The notes under the pieces were generated by a model. The model saw only the letters and a program-made list of their open reading frames with translations. It was not told the origin of the DNA and searched no databases. The translations under genes were made by a program, and so were the position numbers. From Leptolyngbyaceae cyanobacterium M65_K2018_010 (lineage in GTDB: Bacteria > Cyanobacteriota > Cyanobacteriia > Phormidesmidales > Phormidesmidaceae), in NCBI GenBank assembly GCA_015295885.1, contig DVEE01000267.1, forward strand, positions 1-21,845: a DNA stretch of 21,845 nucleotides, read 5' to 3'. This document shows, in pieces, positions 7,912 through 15,738 of this stretch (positions within the stretch are counted from its first letter, which is position 1; each line of letters opens with the position of its first letter).

Positions 7912-8292
7912 ATGGCAGAAAAACCAACCCCCCTCACTGGCAAAGCCTTACTACAAAAGGTAAAGGAGCTCTCCCATTTAACCAAGCGAGAAACCGCCAA
8001 GGAGTGCGGTTACTACACCTGGACCAAAAATAACCAGCCCAGGGTTAATCTGTCCGCATTCTATGACGCCTTGTTAGAAGCGAAGGGAATTACCCTGGAA
8101 CCTGAAAGCGGCAAAGATGGCCGCGGTCGTGAACCGACCTTCCGAGTCAGCGTTCATAAAAATGGTCAGATTGTCATTGGCTCGACCTACACTCAGGAGA
8201 TGGGCCTAAAGTCCGGTGATGAGTTCGAAATTAAGCTGGGTTACAAGCATATTCACCTTAAGCAGGTTGAGCCGGAGCCTGATGAGGAGTAA
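7912..8292 (+). CDS. AbrB family transcriptional regulator (cyAbrB type)
   Basis: Encodes 126 residues. The whole protein follows the cyanobacterial AbrB plan: an N-terminal region LTGKALLQKVKELSHLTKRE (8-27), AKECGYYT, a KNNQPRVNLSAFYDALLEAKG segment (38-58), KDGRGREPT, then a C-terminal AbrB-like beta domain RVSVHKNGQIVIGSTYTQEM (78-97) with GLKSGDEFEIKLGYKHIHL. Proteins of this type (Synechocystis Sll0359 and Sll0822) are small dimeric DNA-binding regulators of carbon, nitrogen and redox genes. The sequence does not let me say which paralogue this is. AAGGAA at 7895-7900 lies 11 nt before ATG 7912. A strong promoter with a direct repeat lies upstream, and a terminator-like hairpin follows. 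Confidence 0.92.
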   Translation: MAEKPTPLTGKALLQKVKELSHLTKRETAKECGYYTWTKNNQPRVNLSAFYDALLEAKGITLEPESGKDGRGREPTFRVSVHKNGQIVIGSTYTQEMGLKSGDEFEIKLGYKHIHLKQVEPEPDEE

Positions 8293-8371
8293 ACTAGGCT
8301 TAACAAAGATGATGGTGTTCATCCCACTGTGTTAAGTTGCCTAACCTTGGCTATTATTTTTTTATTTTTAG

Positions 8372-8414
8372 AAGCAGTTGGCTAATCCACAGGAAAGCGG
8401 TCGACTGCTTTTTT
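8372..8414 (+). terminator. Probable terminator after the cyAbrB gene
   Basis: AAGCAGT (8372-8378) pairs with ACTGCTT (8404-8410) and the T-run continues to 8414. The loop is long (25 nt). A second inverted pair, AGGCTTAAC (8296-8304) with GTTAAGTTGCCT (8331-8342), lies just after the stop codon, and the T-rich string TTATTTTTTTATTTTT follows it. Confidence 0.45.
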
Positions 8415-8488
8415 CCTTCTGGGATTCAGCCTAGTAGACCGGAAGACAGCGAGCTGCTTTGTGGTTCATTTGTCCTAGGATAATCCCA

Positions 8489-8532
8489 ATGTCAAATCTT
8501 TTGACTTTAGTTGTTTTTTTTTAGGCTGGCTA
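8489..8532 (+). other. Likely native 5' end of the CPBP gene, split off by a T9 frameshift
   Basis: AGGA (8477-8480) sits 8 nt before ATG 8489. Translation reads MSNLLTLVVFF and stops at TAG 8522-8524, inside and just after a run of nine T (8514-8522). Adding one T would give MSNLLTLVVFFLGWLLLWLPLGAG, a perfect first membrane helix joined to the main frame. See the CPBP entry. Confidence 0.65.
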
Positions 8533-9321
8533 TTGCTGTGGCTGCCCCTAGGGGCTGGCATCCTTTGGCTGAAGAAAATTCCTTGGGCCTATCCCCTGGC
8601 CCCGGATCACAAATTGTTGCTTTTACTGCCGCTTTACTTAGTAGCTCCGATAGCTGTGGACGTTCTGCGCCGTTTTAGCCCAGGAACCACCTGGGCTGAC
8701 TATGGTCTGTTTGGGCCAGCGGCCTTTGTGCAAGCGATGGCCCTTGGCTTCAGCGTGGCCCTGTTGGGAGTGACCCTGTGGCTGGGGGGGCAGTGGCTGC
8801 TGGGGTGGCGGCGGTGGAGTTACCCTCCGCAGAACTCCCAGGGCCGTCCTCCCTGGAGTCTGCTAGGGGCTCTCCTAGCCTTGACCTTGTTTATTAGTGG
8901 CGTGGAAGAGCTGGTGTTTCGGGGAGTCCTCATTAACGGCATGGTGTCTGCCTTACCCTGGGCCGCCACGGTGCTGCTGGCTAGCCTGGTGTTCGCCCTA
9001 TCCCATCTGGTTTGGGATGGCCCGGCTGGGGTGCCCCAATTACCTGGGCTAGGGTTAATGGGCCTGGTGCTGATCTTAGCCTGCTGGGCCACTGGGGGAG
9101 CCCTGGGCCTAGCCTGGGGACTGCATGGGGGCTGGATTTTTGCGATCGCCCTGAATGACACCTGGCACTTAACCGAGCCAGACCCCAATGCCCCAACCTG
9201 GCTGATAGGGCGACCGGATCAACCTCTCACCGATCTGGGTGCCCTGGGGTTACTCCTGCTCACTGGCATCGGTATCTGGGGCTATGCCCATGGGATGGGG
9301 GCGGCGGTTGGCTTGGGCTAG
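8533..9321 (+). CDS. CPBP family intramembrane metalloprotease
   Basis: Encodes 262 residues from TTG 8533, a hydrophobic protein with about seven to eight membrane segments. The CPBP (CAAX protease/Abi, PF02517) motifs are present: EExxxR as Glu125-Glu126-Arg130 (GVEELVFRG), FxxxH as Phe154-His158 (FALSH), and His198 in GLHGGW, with Asn208 nearby. Members cleave or process membrane substrates; the substrate here is unknown. No good start exists in this frame: upstream codons run back to a TAG at 8476-8478 without ATG, and TTG 8533 has no ribosome site. The natural start is probably ATG 8489 in another frame, separated by a T9 run; joined, the protein would be 277 residues. The stop TAG shares the palindrome CTAG with the stop of convergent cobL. 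Confidence 0.85.
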   Translation: MLWLPLGAGILWLKKIPWAYPLAPDHKLLLLLPLYLVAPIAVDVLRRFSPGTTWADYGLFGPAAFVQAMALGFSVALLGVTLWLGGQWLLGWRRWSYPPQNSQGRPPWSLLGALLALTLFISGVEELVFRGVLINGMVSALPWAATVLLASLVFALSHLVWDGPAGVPQLPGLGLMGLVLILACWATGGALGLAWGLHGGWIFAIALNDTWHLTEPDPNAPTWLIGRPDQPLTDLGALGLLLLTGIGIWGYAHGMGAAVGLG

Positions 9322-10610
9322 GGCCGGCGGAGGGAGACCAAGGTAATGGGGGTGAGGGGTTGCCAGCGGGTCAGCGGCCCCACCGGTACGGCCTGCTGAA
9401 CCTGAATTTGGCGCAGGTCCACTTGCCAGCGGGCTGGGTCCGAGGCTGGCATGGACACCAGCAGGTTAGAGGATGGGGAGCCCGTCGGGTTTTCCCAGGC
9501 CAGCATTTGGTGCAGGTGTTCCAGGGTCGCCACAGCAGCCACAATGATGCCCTGGGGCCGCAGGCGCTGGGCACAGGTCTGGAGGATCGGGGTGAGCGCC
9601 CCTCCACTACCGCCAATAAAGATCCGGTCAGGGTCGGGTAGGTTCTCTAAAACCTGGGGGGCAGTTCCGTAGACGGGGTGCAAATTTGAGTTGCCCAGGC
9701 GTTGTTGGTTGGTTTGGATGAGGTGAAAACCGGCCAGGCTTTTCTCGATCGCATAGACCTGGCTCTGGGGACATAGGCGATTAATTTCAATGCTGACAGA
9801 ACCAGTACCGGCCCCAACATCCCAGATGGTTTGGCCGTCAGCTAAGGCCAAATCCGCCAGGACCTGAATCCGAATATCCCGTTTCGTGATCTGGCCAGGG
9901 CGATCGGGGAAGGTGGCAAAGGCCTGATCGGGAATCCCCAGCAGGGGCAGCGGGGCTGGGACGATAGGCGGCTGCCGCGATCGCTGTAGGACTACCACAT
10001 TCAAGGGCGCAAAGGTTCTCCCGACCACCGCCCTAGGGGAGAGAGCCTGAAGGGTCTCCGTAGCCCCGCCCAGGTTTTCGCACACCCACAGTTGGTAGGA
10101 GCTAGGTAACTGCAGACTCAGAATCAGACGGCCCAGGGCCGCCGGGGTATGGGTTGGGTCGGTAAGGACCGCAATCAGCTCATCGCCTCGACGCAGGGCA
10201 GTCACCAGTTCATCGGTAGAGCGGCCATGGGCACTAATCAGGGTGGCCCCTTGCCAGGGCAACTTGAGGCGGCTAAAAGCCAGTTGCATGGAACTGAGAT
10301 GGGGGTGAAAGGTGAGACTCTCCGCCGGCAGGTGGGCTAGTAGCAAACGCCCCAGACCAAAAAAGAGGGGATCTCCCGAGGCTAACACCACCGCCCAACC
10401 GGCGGCCCCCTGCCGCAGCCACTGCTGCAGCCGCTCCAGGGTGGCTTTGGGATCCTCCAGGGGCCAGGTTTCCGCCTTGACCTGGGGAAAATAGCTGAGC
10501 TGACGGGGGCTGCCCACCAGTACCGTAGCCTGTTCAACCAGGGCCAGGTGAGCTGGAGCCAGCCCGGCGGCCCCATCCAACCCCACCCCCACCACCTGGA
10601 TCGGGGTCAT
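9318..10610 (-). CDS. cobL: Precorrin-6Y C5,15-methyltransferase (decarboxylating), CbiE-CbiT fusion
   Basis: Encodes 430 residues. It uses S-adenosylmethionine to methylate C5 and C15 of the corrin precursor and to decarboxylate the C12 side chain, in cytosolic cobalamin synthesis. Residues ~1-210 are the CbiE tetrapyrrole methylase (VVGVGLDG near the start, LASGDPLFFG at 76-85, LISAHGR near 125). Residues ~225-400 are the CbiT domain (PGQITKRDIR, SAM-binding DVGAGTGSVSIE at 264-275, and FIGGSGG). I start it at ATG 10610, which overlaps the cobH stop as ATGA, rather than at the TTG five codons upstream. The overlap implies translational coupling. It ends in CTAG, shared with the convergent protease gene. 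Confidence 0.95.
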   Translation of the reverse strand: MTPIQVVGVGLDGAAGLAPAHLALVEQATVLVGSPRQLSYFPQVKAETWPLEDPKATLERLQQWLRQGAAGWAVVLASGDPLFFGLGRLLLAHLPAESLTFHPHLSSMQLAFSRLKLPWQGATLISAHGRSTDELVTALRRGDELIAVLTDPTHTPAALGRLILSLQLPSSYQLWVCENLGGATETLQALSPRAVVGRTFAPLNVVVLQRSRQPPIVPAPLPLLGIPDQAFATFPDRPGQITKRDIRIQVLADLALADGQTIWDVGAGTGSVSIEINRLCPQSQVYAIEKSLAGFHLIQTNQQRLGNSNLHPVYGTAPQVLENLPDPDRIFIGGSGGALTPILQTCAQRLRPQGIIVAAVATLEHLHQMLAWENPTGSPSSNLLVSMPASDPARWQVDLRQIQVQQAVPVGPLTRWQPLTPITLVSLRRP

Positions 10611-11224
10611 GGCTGTTGCTCCCAAGCCAGTACCAGCAGGGCATTGAGGATGGCGGCCGCAACCGCTGAGCCCCCCTTGCGGCCCTCTACCCGAATTTGC
10701 GGCACGGGCAATTGGGCTAACCGCCGTTTAGCCGCTTCTACGGCCACAAACCCCACCGGAGCTCCAATCACTAGGGCGGGCTGGACGACCCCCGCCTCAA
10801 TCTGGTCGCAGAGGGCCAGCAAAGCCGTGGGAGCATTGCCCACTACCACTATCGCCTCAGGCGCCTGGACCAGAGCGCGCACCAGCCCTATTTCCGTACG
10901 GGTGCGGCCCGGAGCGGGGGGGGCACCGTGGGCCACTGCAGTTAACAGGGGATTTTGAAAGGTCCGCTGGACCATACCGATAACCCCCTGCCGCACCATG
11001 GATACATCGACCAAAATAGGGCAACCCTGACTGAGGGCCGCCAAGCCCGCCGCGATCGCCCCTGGGCCAAAGGTGAGCAGATGCTTATACTCAAAATCTG
11101 CGGTGCTATGGATCACCCGCCTGACCACCGCATACTCCATCGGGCTCAGGGCGTGGGGGCCAAATTCGCCATCTATGATGGCAAAGCTTTCTTCTAGAAT
11201 AGGACTCTGCACCAGTCTAGGCAT
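10607..11224 (-). CDS. cobH: Precorrin-8X methylmutase
   Basis: Encodes 205 residues from ATG 11224. The enzyme moves a methyl group from C11 to C12 of precorrin-8X, giving hydrogenobyrinate (CbiC does the equivalent step in the cobalt-early pathway). Recognisable features are SPILEESFAIIDGE (7-20), MEYAVVRRVIHSTADFE (29-45) with the catalytic His39, VDVSMVRQGV, and the glycine-rich GNAPTALLAL and GAPVGFV segments. An alternative TTG start lies six codons upstream; the purine-rich string GGGAGGGA is too close to that TTG and rather far (18 nt) from the ATG, so the start is not certain. The gene is followed by cobL with a 4-nt overlap and diverges from holA across 88 bp. Confidence 0.95.
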   Translation of the reverse strand: MPRLVQSPILEESFAIIDGEFGPHALSPMEYAVVRRVIHSTADFEYKHLLTFGPGAIAAGLAALSQGCPILVDVSMVRQGVIGMVQRTFQNPLLTAVAHGAPPAPGRTRTEIGLVRALVQAPEAIVVVGNAPTALLALCDQIEAGVVQPALVIGAPVGFVAVEAAKRRLAQLPVPQIRVEGRKGGSAVAAAILNALLVLAWEQQP

Positions 11225-11312
11225 CGCACACCACCGGATCAACTCCCTCCCTTGGGAATGTGGTCCTTCATCATCCCATACTCTTCTAGTTTGGCCTCAG
11301 GCCCCTACCCCA

Positions 11313-12320
11313 ATGCCTGCCTATTTCTTCTGGGGAGACGACGACTTCCAGATGCAAACCGCCGTTCAAGACCTGCGCCAACGGGTTCTGGATCCCGACT
11401 GGGCCAGTTTTAACTGCGATGTCATTCCCCCTACCCTGGGGAATGGCCCCATCCAGGCCTTCAACCAGGCCATGACTCCCCCCTTTGGCCTGGGCCAACG
11501 GTTGGTGTGGCTGCCCAACACCGGCCTAGGCCAACGCTGTTCGGAGGAAATGCTGGCGGAACTGGAACGGACCTTGGCAAACTTGCCGGAGACCACGGTG
11601 TTGTTACTGACCAGCCCCCACAAGCCCGATGGACGGTCTAAGTTCTGGAAGCTATTCAAGCAGTATGGCGAAATTCGCGAGTTTGCCACCATTCCCCCCT
11701 GGAAGACGGACCTGCTACACCAGCGAGTGGAAGCCCTGGCCAAAGCCAAGGCGGTGGCCCTAGCTCCGGAGACTATCAACCTGTTAGTGGAGGCCGTCGG
11801 CAGCGACACCCGCCAGTTACATCTGGAACTGGAAAAACTAGCCCTCTATTGGGCCGATGGCCAGGGCCCTATTCCTCCTCAGGTTGCGGCGGCCTTGGTC
11901 ACCGTCTCCACCCAAAATAGCCTGAAGCTAGCCGCCGCCCTCAAGCAGGGAGACCCCAACACCGCCTTGGGCTTAGTCGAGGACTTGCTGCATCGGAATG
12001 AACCCGCCCTGCGAATCGTGGCGACCCTGGTCAGCCAGTTTCGGCTGTGGTTATGGCTCAAGGTGATGGAAGCTGAAGGGGTCCACAATGAGGCGGAGAT
12101 TGCCGCCGCCGCAGAGATTGCCAACCCGAGGCGGCTCTACTTCCTGCGCCAGGAAGTGCGCGGAATCAGTTTGTCCCAACTGCAACGAAGTTTGCCTTTG
12201 CTACTAGAATTAGAGTCTGATTTAAAGTTGGGGCGGGACCAACAGGCTACCCTACAAACCAAGGTAGTGGAACTGTGCCAACTTTTTGGTTCTGCTAGTT
12301 CAGTGGCCAGGGCGAACTAA
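11313..12320 (+). CDS. holA: DNA polymerase III delta subunit
   Basis: Encodes 335 residues, the normal length for HolA. The delta subunit opens the beta sliding clamp within the clamp loader. It begins MPAYFFWGDDDFQMQTAV, the typical N-terminal strand of delta proteins. The middle holds LLLTSPHKPDGRSKFWKLFKQ, and the C-terminal helical collar includes NLLVEAVGSDTRQLHLELEKL and the region NEPALRIVATLVSQFRLWLWLKVM. Delta proteins carry no functional ATPase motif, and none is seen. The frame is open much further upstream (to 11073), but that stretch is antisense to cobH and has no family similarity, so ATG 11313 is the start. A small hairpin spans the stop codon. Confidence 0.93.
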   Translation: MPAYFFWGDDDFQMQTAVQDLRQRVLDPDWASFNCDVIPPTLGNGPIQAFNQAMTPPFGLGQRLVWLPNTGLGQRCSEEMLAELERTLANLPETTVLLLTSPHKPDGRSKFWKLFKQYGEIREFATIPPWKTDLLHQRVEALAKAKAVALAPETINLLVEAVGSDTRQLHLELEKLALYWADGQGPIPPQVAAALVTVSTQNSLKLAAALKQGDPNTALGLVEDLLHRNEPALRIVATLVSQFRLWLWLKVMEAEGVHNEAEIAAAAEIANPRRLYFLRQEVRGISLSQLQRSLPLLLELESDLKLGRDQQATLQTKVVELCQLFGSASSVARAN

Positions 12321-12326
12321 TTCGCC
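12311..12326 (+). terminator. Hairpin spanning the holA stop codon
   Basis: GGCGAA-CTAA-TTCGCC is a perfect 6-bp stem with a 4-base loop that contains the TAA stop (12318-12320). A second small stem, GGGAG (12343-12347) with CTCCC (12354-12358), follows. Neither is followed by a T-run, so termination is uncertain. Confidence 0.25.
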
Positions 12327-12391
12327 ACCGGCCCGGAATCAAGGGAGCATAAACTCCCAACCGAGATCCGCATCCTCTGCCCAAACACAAC

Positions 12392-12442
12392 CCATAATTA
12401 ATGGCAACCCATAATTAATGGCAACGCAACATTAATGGCAAC
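12392..12442 (+). repeat. Three tandem 17-bp repeats at the DUF4168 gene start
   Basis: CCATAATTAATGGCAAC occurs at 12392-12408 and 12409-12425 without change. A third copy, GCAACATTAATGGCAAC (12426-12442), differs at three bases. Each unit contains ATTAATGG. Because 17 is not a multiple of three, the ATGs at 12401, 12418 and 12435 fall in three different frames; only the last is in frame with the gene. Confidence 0.85.
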
Positions 12443-13049
12443 ACAACGAAGCAACGGTCAACCTTGGGTAAGTTTTACATCGCTGAAAACGATGACGGAA
12501 CAGATGGCTAGACCTCAATCGATGAACCGATGGCGGCGATCGCTGATCATGGCCCTGTTGGTGTCTTCCACATCCCTGGCCGTCGGTGCGGGGCCCCTTC
12601 AGGTCTCCTGGCCCGGCTTTGGTCGCTTAACGTTGGGAGCGGTGGCTTGGGCCCAAAGCCTCCGGGTATCGCCGGAAGAGGTCATGGGCTACGCCCGGTC
12701 GGTGCTGGAAATGGAAGCCCTCCGCCTAGCCGCCTACGAGGAAGTGAAGGCCCTGATAGCCAACAGCAATCAGGATATCAACGCCATTGATTTACGCTGT
12801 ACAGCCCTCTCGAGCCTGAACCAACTGCCTCGCAATCTTCGGGATGGGGTGCGGGCGATTGTGGTGGACTATTGCAACCAAGCCAGCCAAATTGTGCAGG
12901 CCAATGGCCTGAGCAACAACCGGTTTGATGCGATTACGGCCGCCTACCCCCAGGATGCCACCCTGGCGGAGCAAATTCGCACCGCCCTGATTCAACTGCA
13001 GCAACAATCCCAGGGGGTATCCAGACCAGCCGCGGCCCCGGCCCCGTGA
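12435..13049 (+). CDS. Exported DUF4168 domain protein
   Basis: Encodes up to 204 residues. Residues ~30-75 look like a signal or anchor segment (NRWRRSLIMALLVSSTSLAVGA, with a possible cleavage after AWAQ). The mature part has the DUF4168 pattern (PF13767): VSPEEVMGYARSVLEMEALR (about 78-97), Cys in DLRCTALSSL, then VVDYCNQASQIVQANGLSNNRFDAITAAYP (about 146-175) and a helical end. The function is unknown; homologues are common in cyanobacteria. The start is doubtful: ATG 12435 lies in a tandem repeat without a ribosome site, and the in-frame ATGs at 12492, 12504 and 12522 would still keep the hydrophobic segment. The stop overlaps the obgE start as TGATG, so the two genes are probably cotranscribed and coupled. 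Confidence 0.8.
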   Translation: MATQRSNGQPWVSFTSLKTMTEQMARPQSMNRWRRSLIMALLVSSTSLAVGAGPLQVSWPGFGRLTLGAVAWAQSLRVSPEEVMGYARSVLEMEALRLAAYEEVKALIANSNQDINAIDLRCTALSSLNQLPRNLRDGVRAIVVDYCNQASQIVQANGLSNNRFDAITAAYPQDATLAEQIRTALIQLQQQSQGVSRPAAAPAP

Positions 13050-14058
13050 TGCAATTTATTGATCAAGCCGAAATTGAAGTAGTGGCTGGCAAGGGCGGCG
13101 ATGGCATCGTCGCCTTCCGGCGAGAAAAGTACGTACCGGTGGTAATGGCGGGCCAGGGGGATCCGTTTACCTGAAGGCGGTAGAACGCCTGCAGACGCTC
13201 CTGGATTTTCGCTATGCCCATCGATTTAAAGCCAAGGATGGCCAGCGGGGCGGACCGAAAAATATGACCGGGGCCGCCGGGGCCGATCTGGTCCTAGAAG
13301 TGCCCTGTGGCACCCTGGTCTATGATGCCGAAACCGGGGAGTTACTGGACGACTTAGTCGCCCCGGAACAAACTCTCTGTGTGGCCCAGGGCGGCAAAGG
13401 GGGCCTGGGCAACCGACATTTTTTGAGCAACCGTAACCGGGCCCCAGAGCAGGCTCTGCCAGGCTTGCCTGGGCAGGAGCGTCGACTGCGGTTGGAACTC
13501 AAGCTCCTAGCGGAGGTGGGGATTATTGGCCTGCCCAATGCTGGCAAGTCCACCCTGATTGCGGCCCTGTCGGCGGCCCGTCCTAAAATTGCCGATTATC
13601 CCTTTACAACGCTGATCCCAAACCTGGGGGTGGTGCGGCGGCCGACGGGCGATGGCACCGTCTTTGCCGATATTCCCGGCTTAATTGAGGGAGCCCACCG
13701 GGGGCTGGGCCTGGGCCATGAATTTCTCCGCCACATTGAGCGGACGCGGCTGCTGTTGCACCTGATTGATGCCACGGCGGATCGCCCCCTCGATAACTAC
13801 CACACCATTCAGCAAGAACTAGAGGCCTATGGCCACCACCTCGCTGATCGCCCTCAGATCGTGGCCCTGAATAAAATCGACGCCCTGCCCCCAGACACCT
13901 TGGCCAATCTGCTAGAACAGTTTGAAGCCCAACTGCAAACGCCGATCCATGCCATTTCGGCGGTTAGTGGCATGGGTTTGCAACCTCTGCTTCAGCAGGT
14001 TTGGGTTATTTTAGACGACGACCAGGACGCAGCTGCGAAAAACAGCAATACTCTATGA
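13049..14058 (+). pseudogene. obgE: GTPase Obg/CgtA, reading frame broken by a short deletion
   Basis: Obg is an essential ribosome-associated GTPase. ATG 13049 starts correctly, MQFIDQAEIEVVAGKGGDGIVAFRREKYVP, but then runs into TGA at 13172-13174. The remaining protein continues in another frame: GGNGGPGGSVYLKAVERLQTLLDF from 13138, MTGAAGADLVLEVPCG from 13264, and a complete G domain with GLPNAGKST (G1), DYPFTTL (switch I), DIPGLIEGA (G3), NKID (G4) and SAVSG (G5). Compared with other Obg proteins (YVPxGGPxGGxGG), about six residues are missing after Val-29: 18 nt expected, 2 present, a 16-nt deletion. Restoring 16 nt gives 341 residues, a normal cyanobacterial length. The intact downstream part could be made alone from ATG 13264, but it would lack half of the Obg glycine-rich fold. 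Since the gene is normally essential, an assembly error is as likely as a real mutation. Confidence 0.85.
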
Positions 14059-14155
14059 TTTTCGCCTAGATTGGCTCTAGTGTCTGGACCTCATGCTCCA
14101 CCAGGCCAGATTTCGGGCACCCTAGGCGGGTATCCCCTGCTGTTCAGCCCTGACC

Positions 14156-15592
14156 ATGGATTTTTCAATCGCCTCAGAGTATGGACTACCCTATAGCGAT
14201 GCAGCCGTGCAAAGCTGGCCCTGTTGTCGCTTGCTAGACACTGGCCAAGAGGTTCAGGTGCAGCAGCGGCTAGCGGCGATCGCAGCCCTCAATTTTGGCA
14301 GCAACCACAGCATTCCTGCCCTAGAAGAGGCGATTCAACTAGCCTGTCGGTTTGTCCATGCGCCGGTGGGCTGGGTGAGCATTGCCGATGCTACGACGGA
14401 GCATCTGAAGGCCACCCACGGGCTTTCCTTCCTGGGGCTAGGGAACCGGCTGGCCGAGACCCGGCAGTTGCCCCTGGCGACCAGCCTCAGCGCCTGGGTC
14501 CTGGCCGGGGAACAGCCGCTAGTGGTATCCGATACCGCCGCCCTACCGGCCCCGGCCCAGGGAGAGTTGATTGCCACCTACGGCATTGCTGCCTTTTGCG
14601 CGGTGCCCCTGATGACCTGGCAGGGGCAGTGCATCGGCGTATTAGCGGTCATGGATACCTCACCCAGAAGCTTTAGTCAGAGGGATGTGGGGTTTTTGGC
14701 CATGGCCGCCCGCTGGGGGCTGGGTGGCTACGAGCGGACACGACCCACCCCTGCCCCCGCTGGTCGCGACTGGGCGACCGGTTGGCAACCGCTGCCATCC
14801 CCCGACGACACCCTTCGCCTGCATTTGATCAGCCATCTGGTGCAGGATTTGCGCAACCCGCTCACCGCCGTGTTGGGGATGACCAGCATGCTCAGCCAGC
14901 AGATCTACGGCCCGCTCACCGCAAAGCAACGGGAATATACCGATATCGTTCGACGCAGTAGCCAGACCCTGATGGCCCAGGTGGATGAAATTATTGACCT
15001 GGGCCTGGTCGGCTCAGGGGCTGGGGAACTGGTGCCCGCATCGGTGGATATCAGTCGCCTGGGGCAACAGGTGGTGACGATCCTGTCCCCCCTAGCCGAT
15101 AAGCTAGGCCAAACTCTGGAACTCACCGTTGAACCAGACGACAGCCTGTGGATCCTTGATCAGCGGACCGTCAAACAAATTCTCTATCACACAGTATTTA
15201 GCCTGATGCAGATGGCAACTGAGCATAGCACCCTCCGCCTGCATGCCTCCCGTAAAAAAGATTTAGCCCTGGTATTTTGGGTAGCCCATCCTGGCTTGGG
15301 AGAAGGCCTACCCGAGGCTGCCCTGGAGCTATTTGGGGCAACCCCTAGCGGACAGAGAGAGGGGGCTGGCAGGGGGGCCAATCCCATGACGGGGTCTGCC
15401 TCAGCAGGATCCACGGCAGCTGAACGGGGTCAACCCTGGCAGGGGCTGCTATTGAGTCAGCGTCTGGCCCAGCACCACGGTGGGCAGCTGCAGATCCACG
15501 GCAATGGGGACATTGGCCATCGCCTGGTGATTAGCCTGCCGGCCCTGAAACGGACACCTCCCTTGCCAGCCGCAGAGGCTCAGAGGGGCTAA
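14156..15592 (+). CDS. GAF domain protein with degenerate histidine-kinase core (pseudokinase)
   Basis: Encodes 478 residues with no membrane segment. Residues ~50-190 form a GAF domain (CRFVHAPVGWVSIADATTEHLKA, then TYGIAAFCAVPLMTWQGQCIGVLAVMD). Residues ~220-285 resemble a dimerisation helix pair, SHLVQDLRNPLTAVLGM, but the position of the phosphorylated His in the usual HELRxPL is Gln230. The ATPase-like part (~325-465) has also lost key residues: no Asn in the N-box (QILYHTVFSLMQ, 341-352), His378 where the G1 Asp should be (AHPGLGEG), and no clear GxGLGL G2 box before LSQRLAQHHGG. A low-complexity insert (about 398-425) precedes the last helix. The gene lies 146 bp upstream of a response regulator. 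Likely role: ligand- or pigment-sensing scaffold or phosphorylation partner; autokinase activity is unlikely. Confidence 0.82.
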   Translation: MDFSIASEYGLPYSDAAVQSWPCCRLLDTGQEVQVQQRLAAIAALNFGSNHSIPALEEAIQLACRFVHAPVGWVSIADATTEHLKATHGLSFLGLGNRLAETRQLPLATSLSAWVLAGEQPLVVSDTAALPAPAQGELIATYGIAAFCAVPLMTWQGQCIGVLAVMDTSPRSFSQRDVGFLAMAARWGLGGYERTRPTPAPAGRDWATGWQPLPSPDDTLRLHLISHLVQDLRNPLTAVLGMTSMLSQQIYGPLTAKQREYTDIVRRSSQTLMAQVDEIIDLGLVGSGAGELVPASVDISRLGQQVVTILSPLADKLGQTLELTVEPDDSLWILDQRTVKQILYHTVFSLMQMATEHSTLRLHASRKKDLALVFWVAHPGLGEGLPEAALELFGATPSGQREGAGRGANPMTGSASAGSTAAERGQPWQGLLLSQRLAQHHGGQLQIHGNGDIGHRLVISLPALKRTPPLPAAEAQRG

Positions 15593-15738
15593 CTTAAGCA
15601 GGAGTTTACGCAAATTTAACCTGACCTGGGTTTGCCCTTAAGCTAGGCCAGACAAGATACCCTCGGTTTGTAGTATTGGTCGTCTCTGGGGTTCCCTGGG
15701 CTGTGTCGAGATCCTCCTCTGCTGCCCCCCACGTGCCG

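Noticed and set aside
7812..8033. 73-residue open frame before and across the cyAbrB start
   Set aside because: It overlaps the well-supported cyAbrB gene in another frame, has no recognisable domain and lies in the mapped leader region of the promoter at 7737-7765.
11073..11312. N-terminal extension of holA to 415 residues
   Set aside because: The stretch is antisense to cobH, has no delta-subunit similarity, and MPAYFFWGDDDF at 11313 is the typical family start.
15676..15738. 21-residue N-terminal extension of the response regulator from TTG 15676
   Set aside because: No ribosome site, Ser/Ala/Pro-rich, and receiver domains normally begin right at the first strand, as ATG 15739 gives. Kept as an alternative only.
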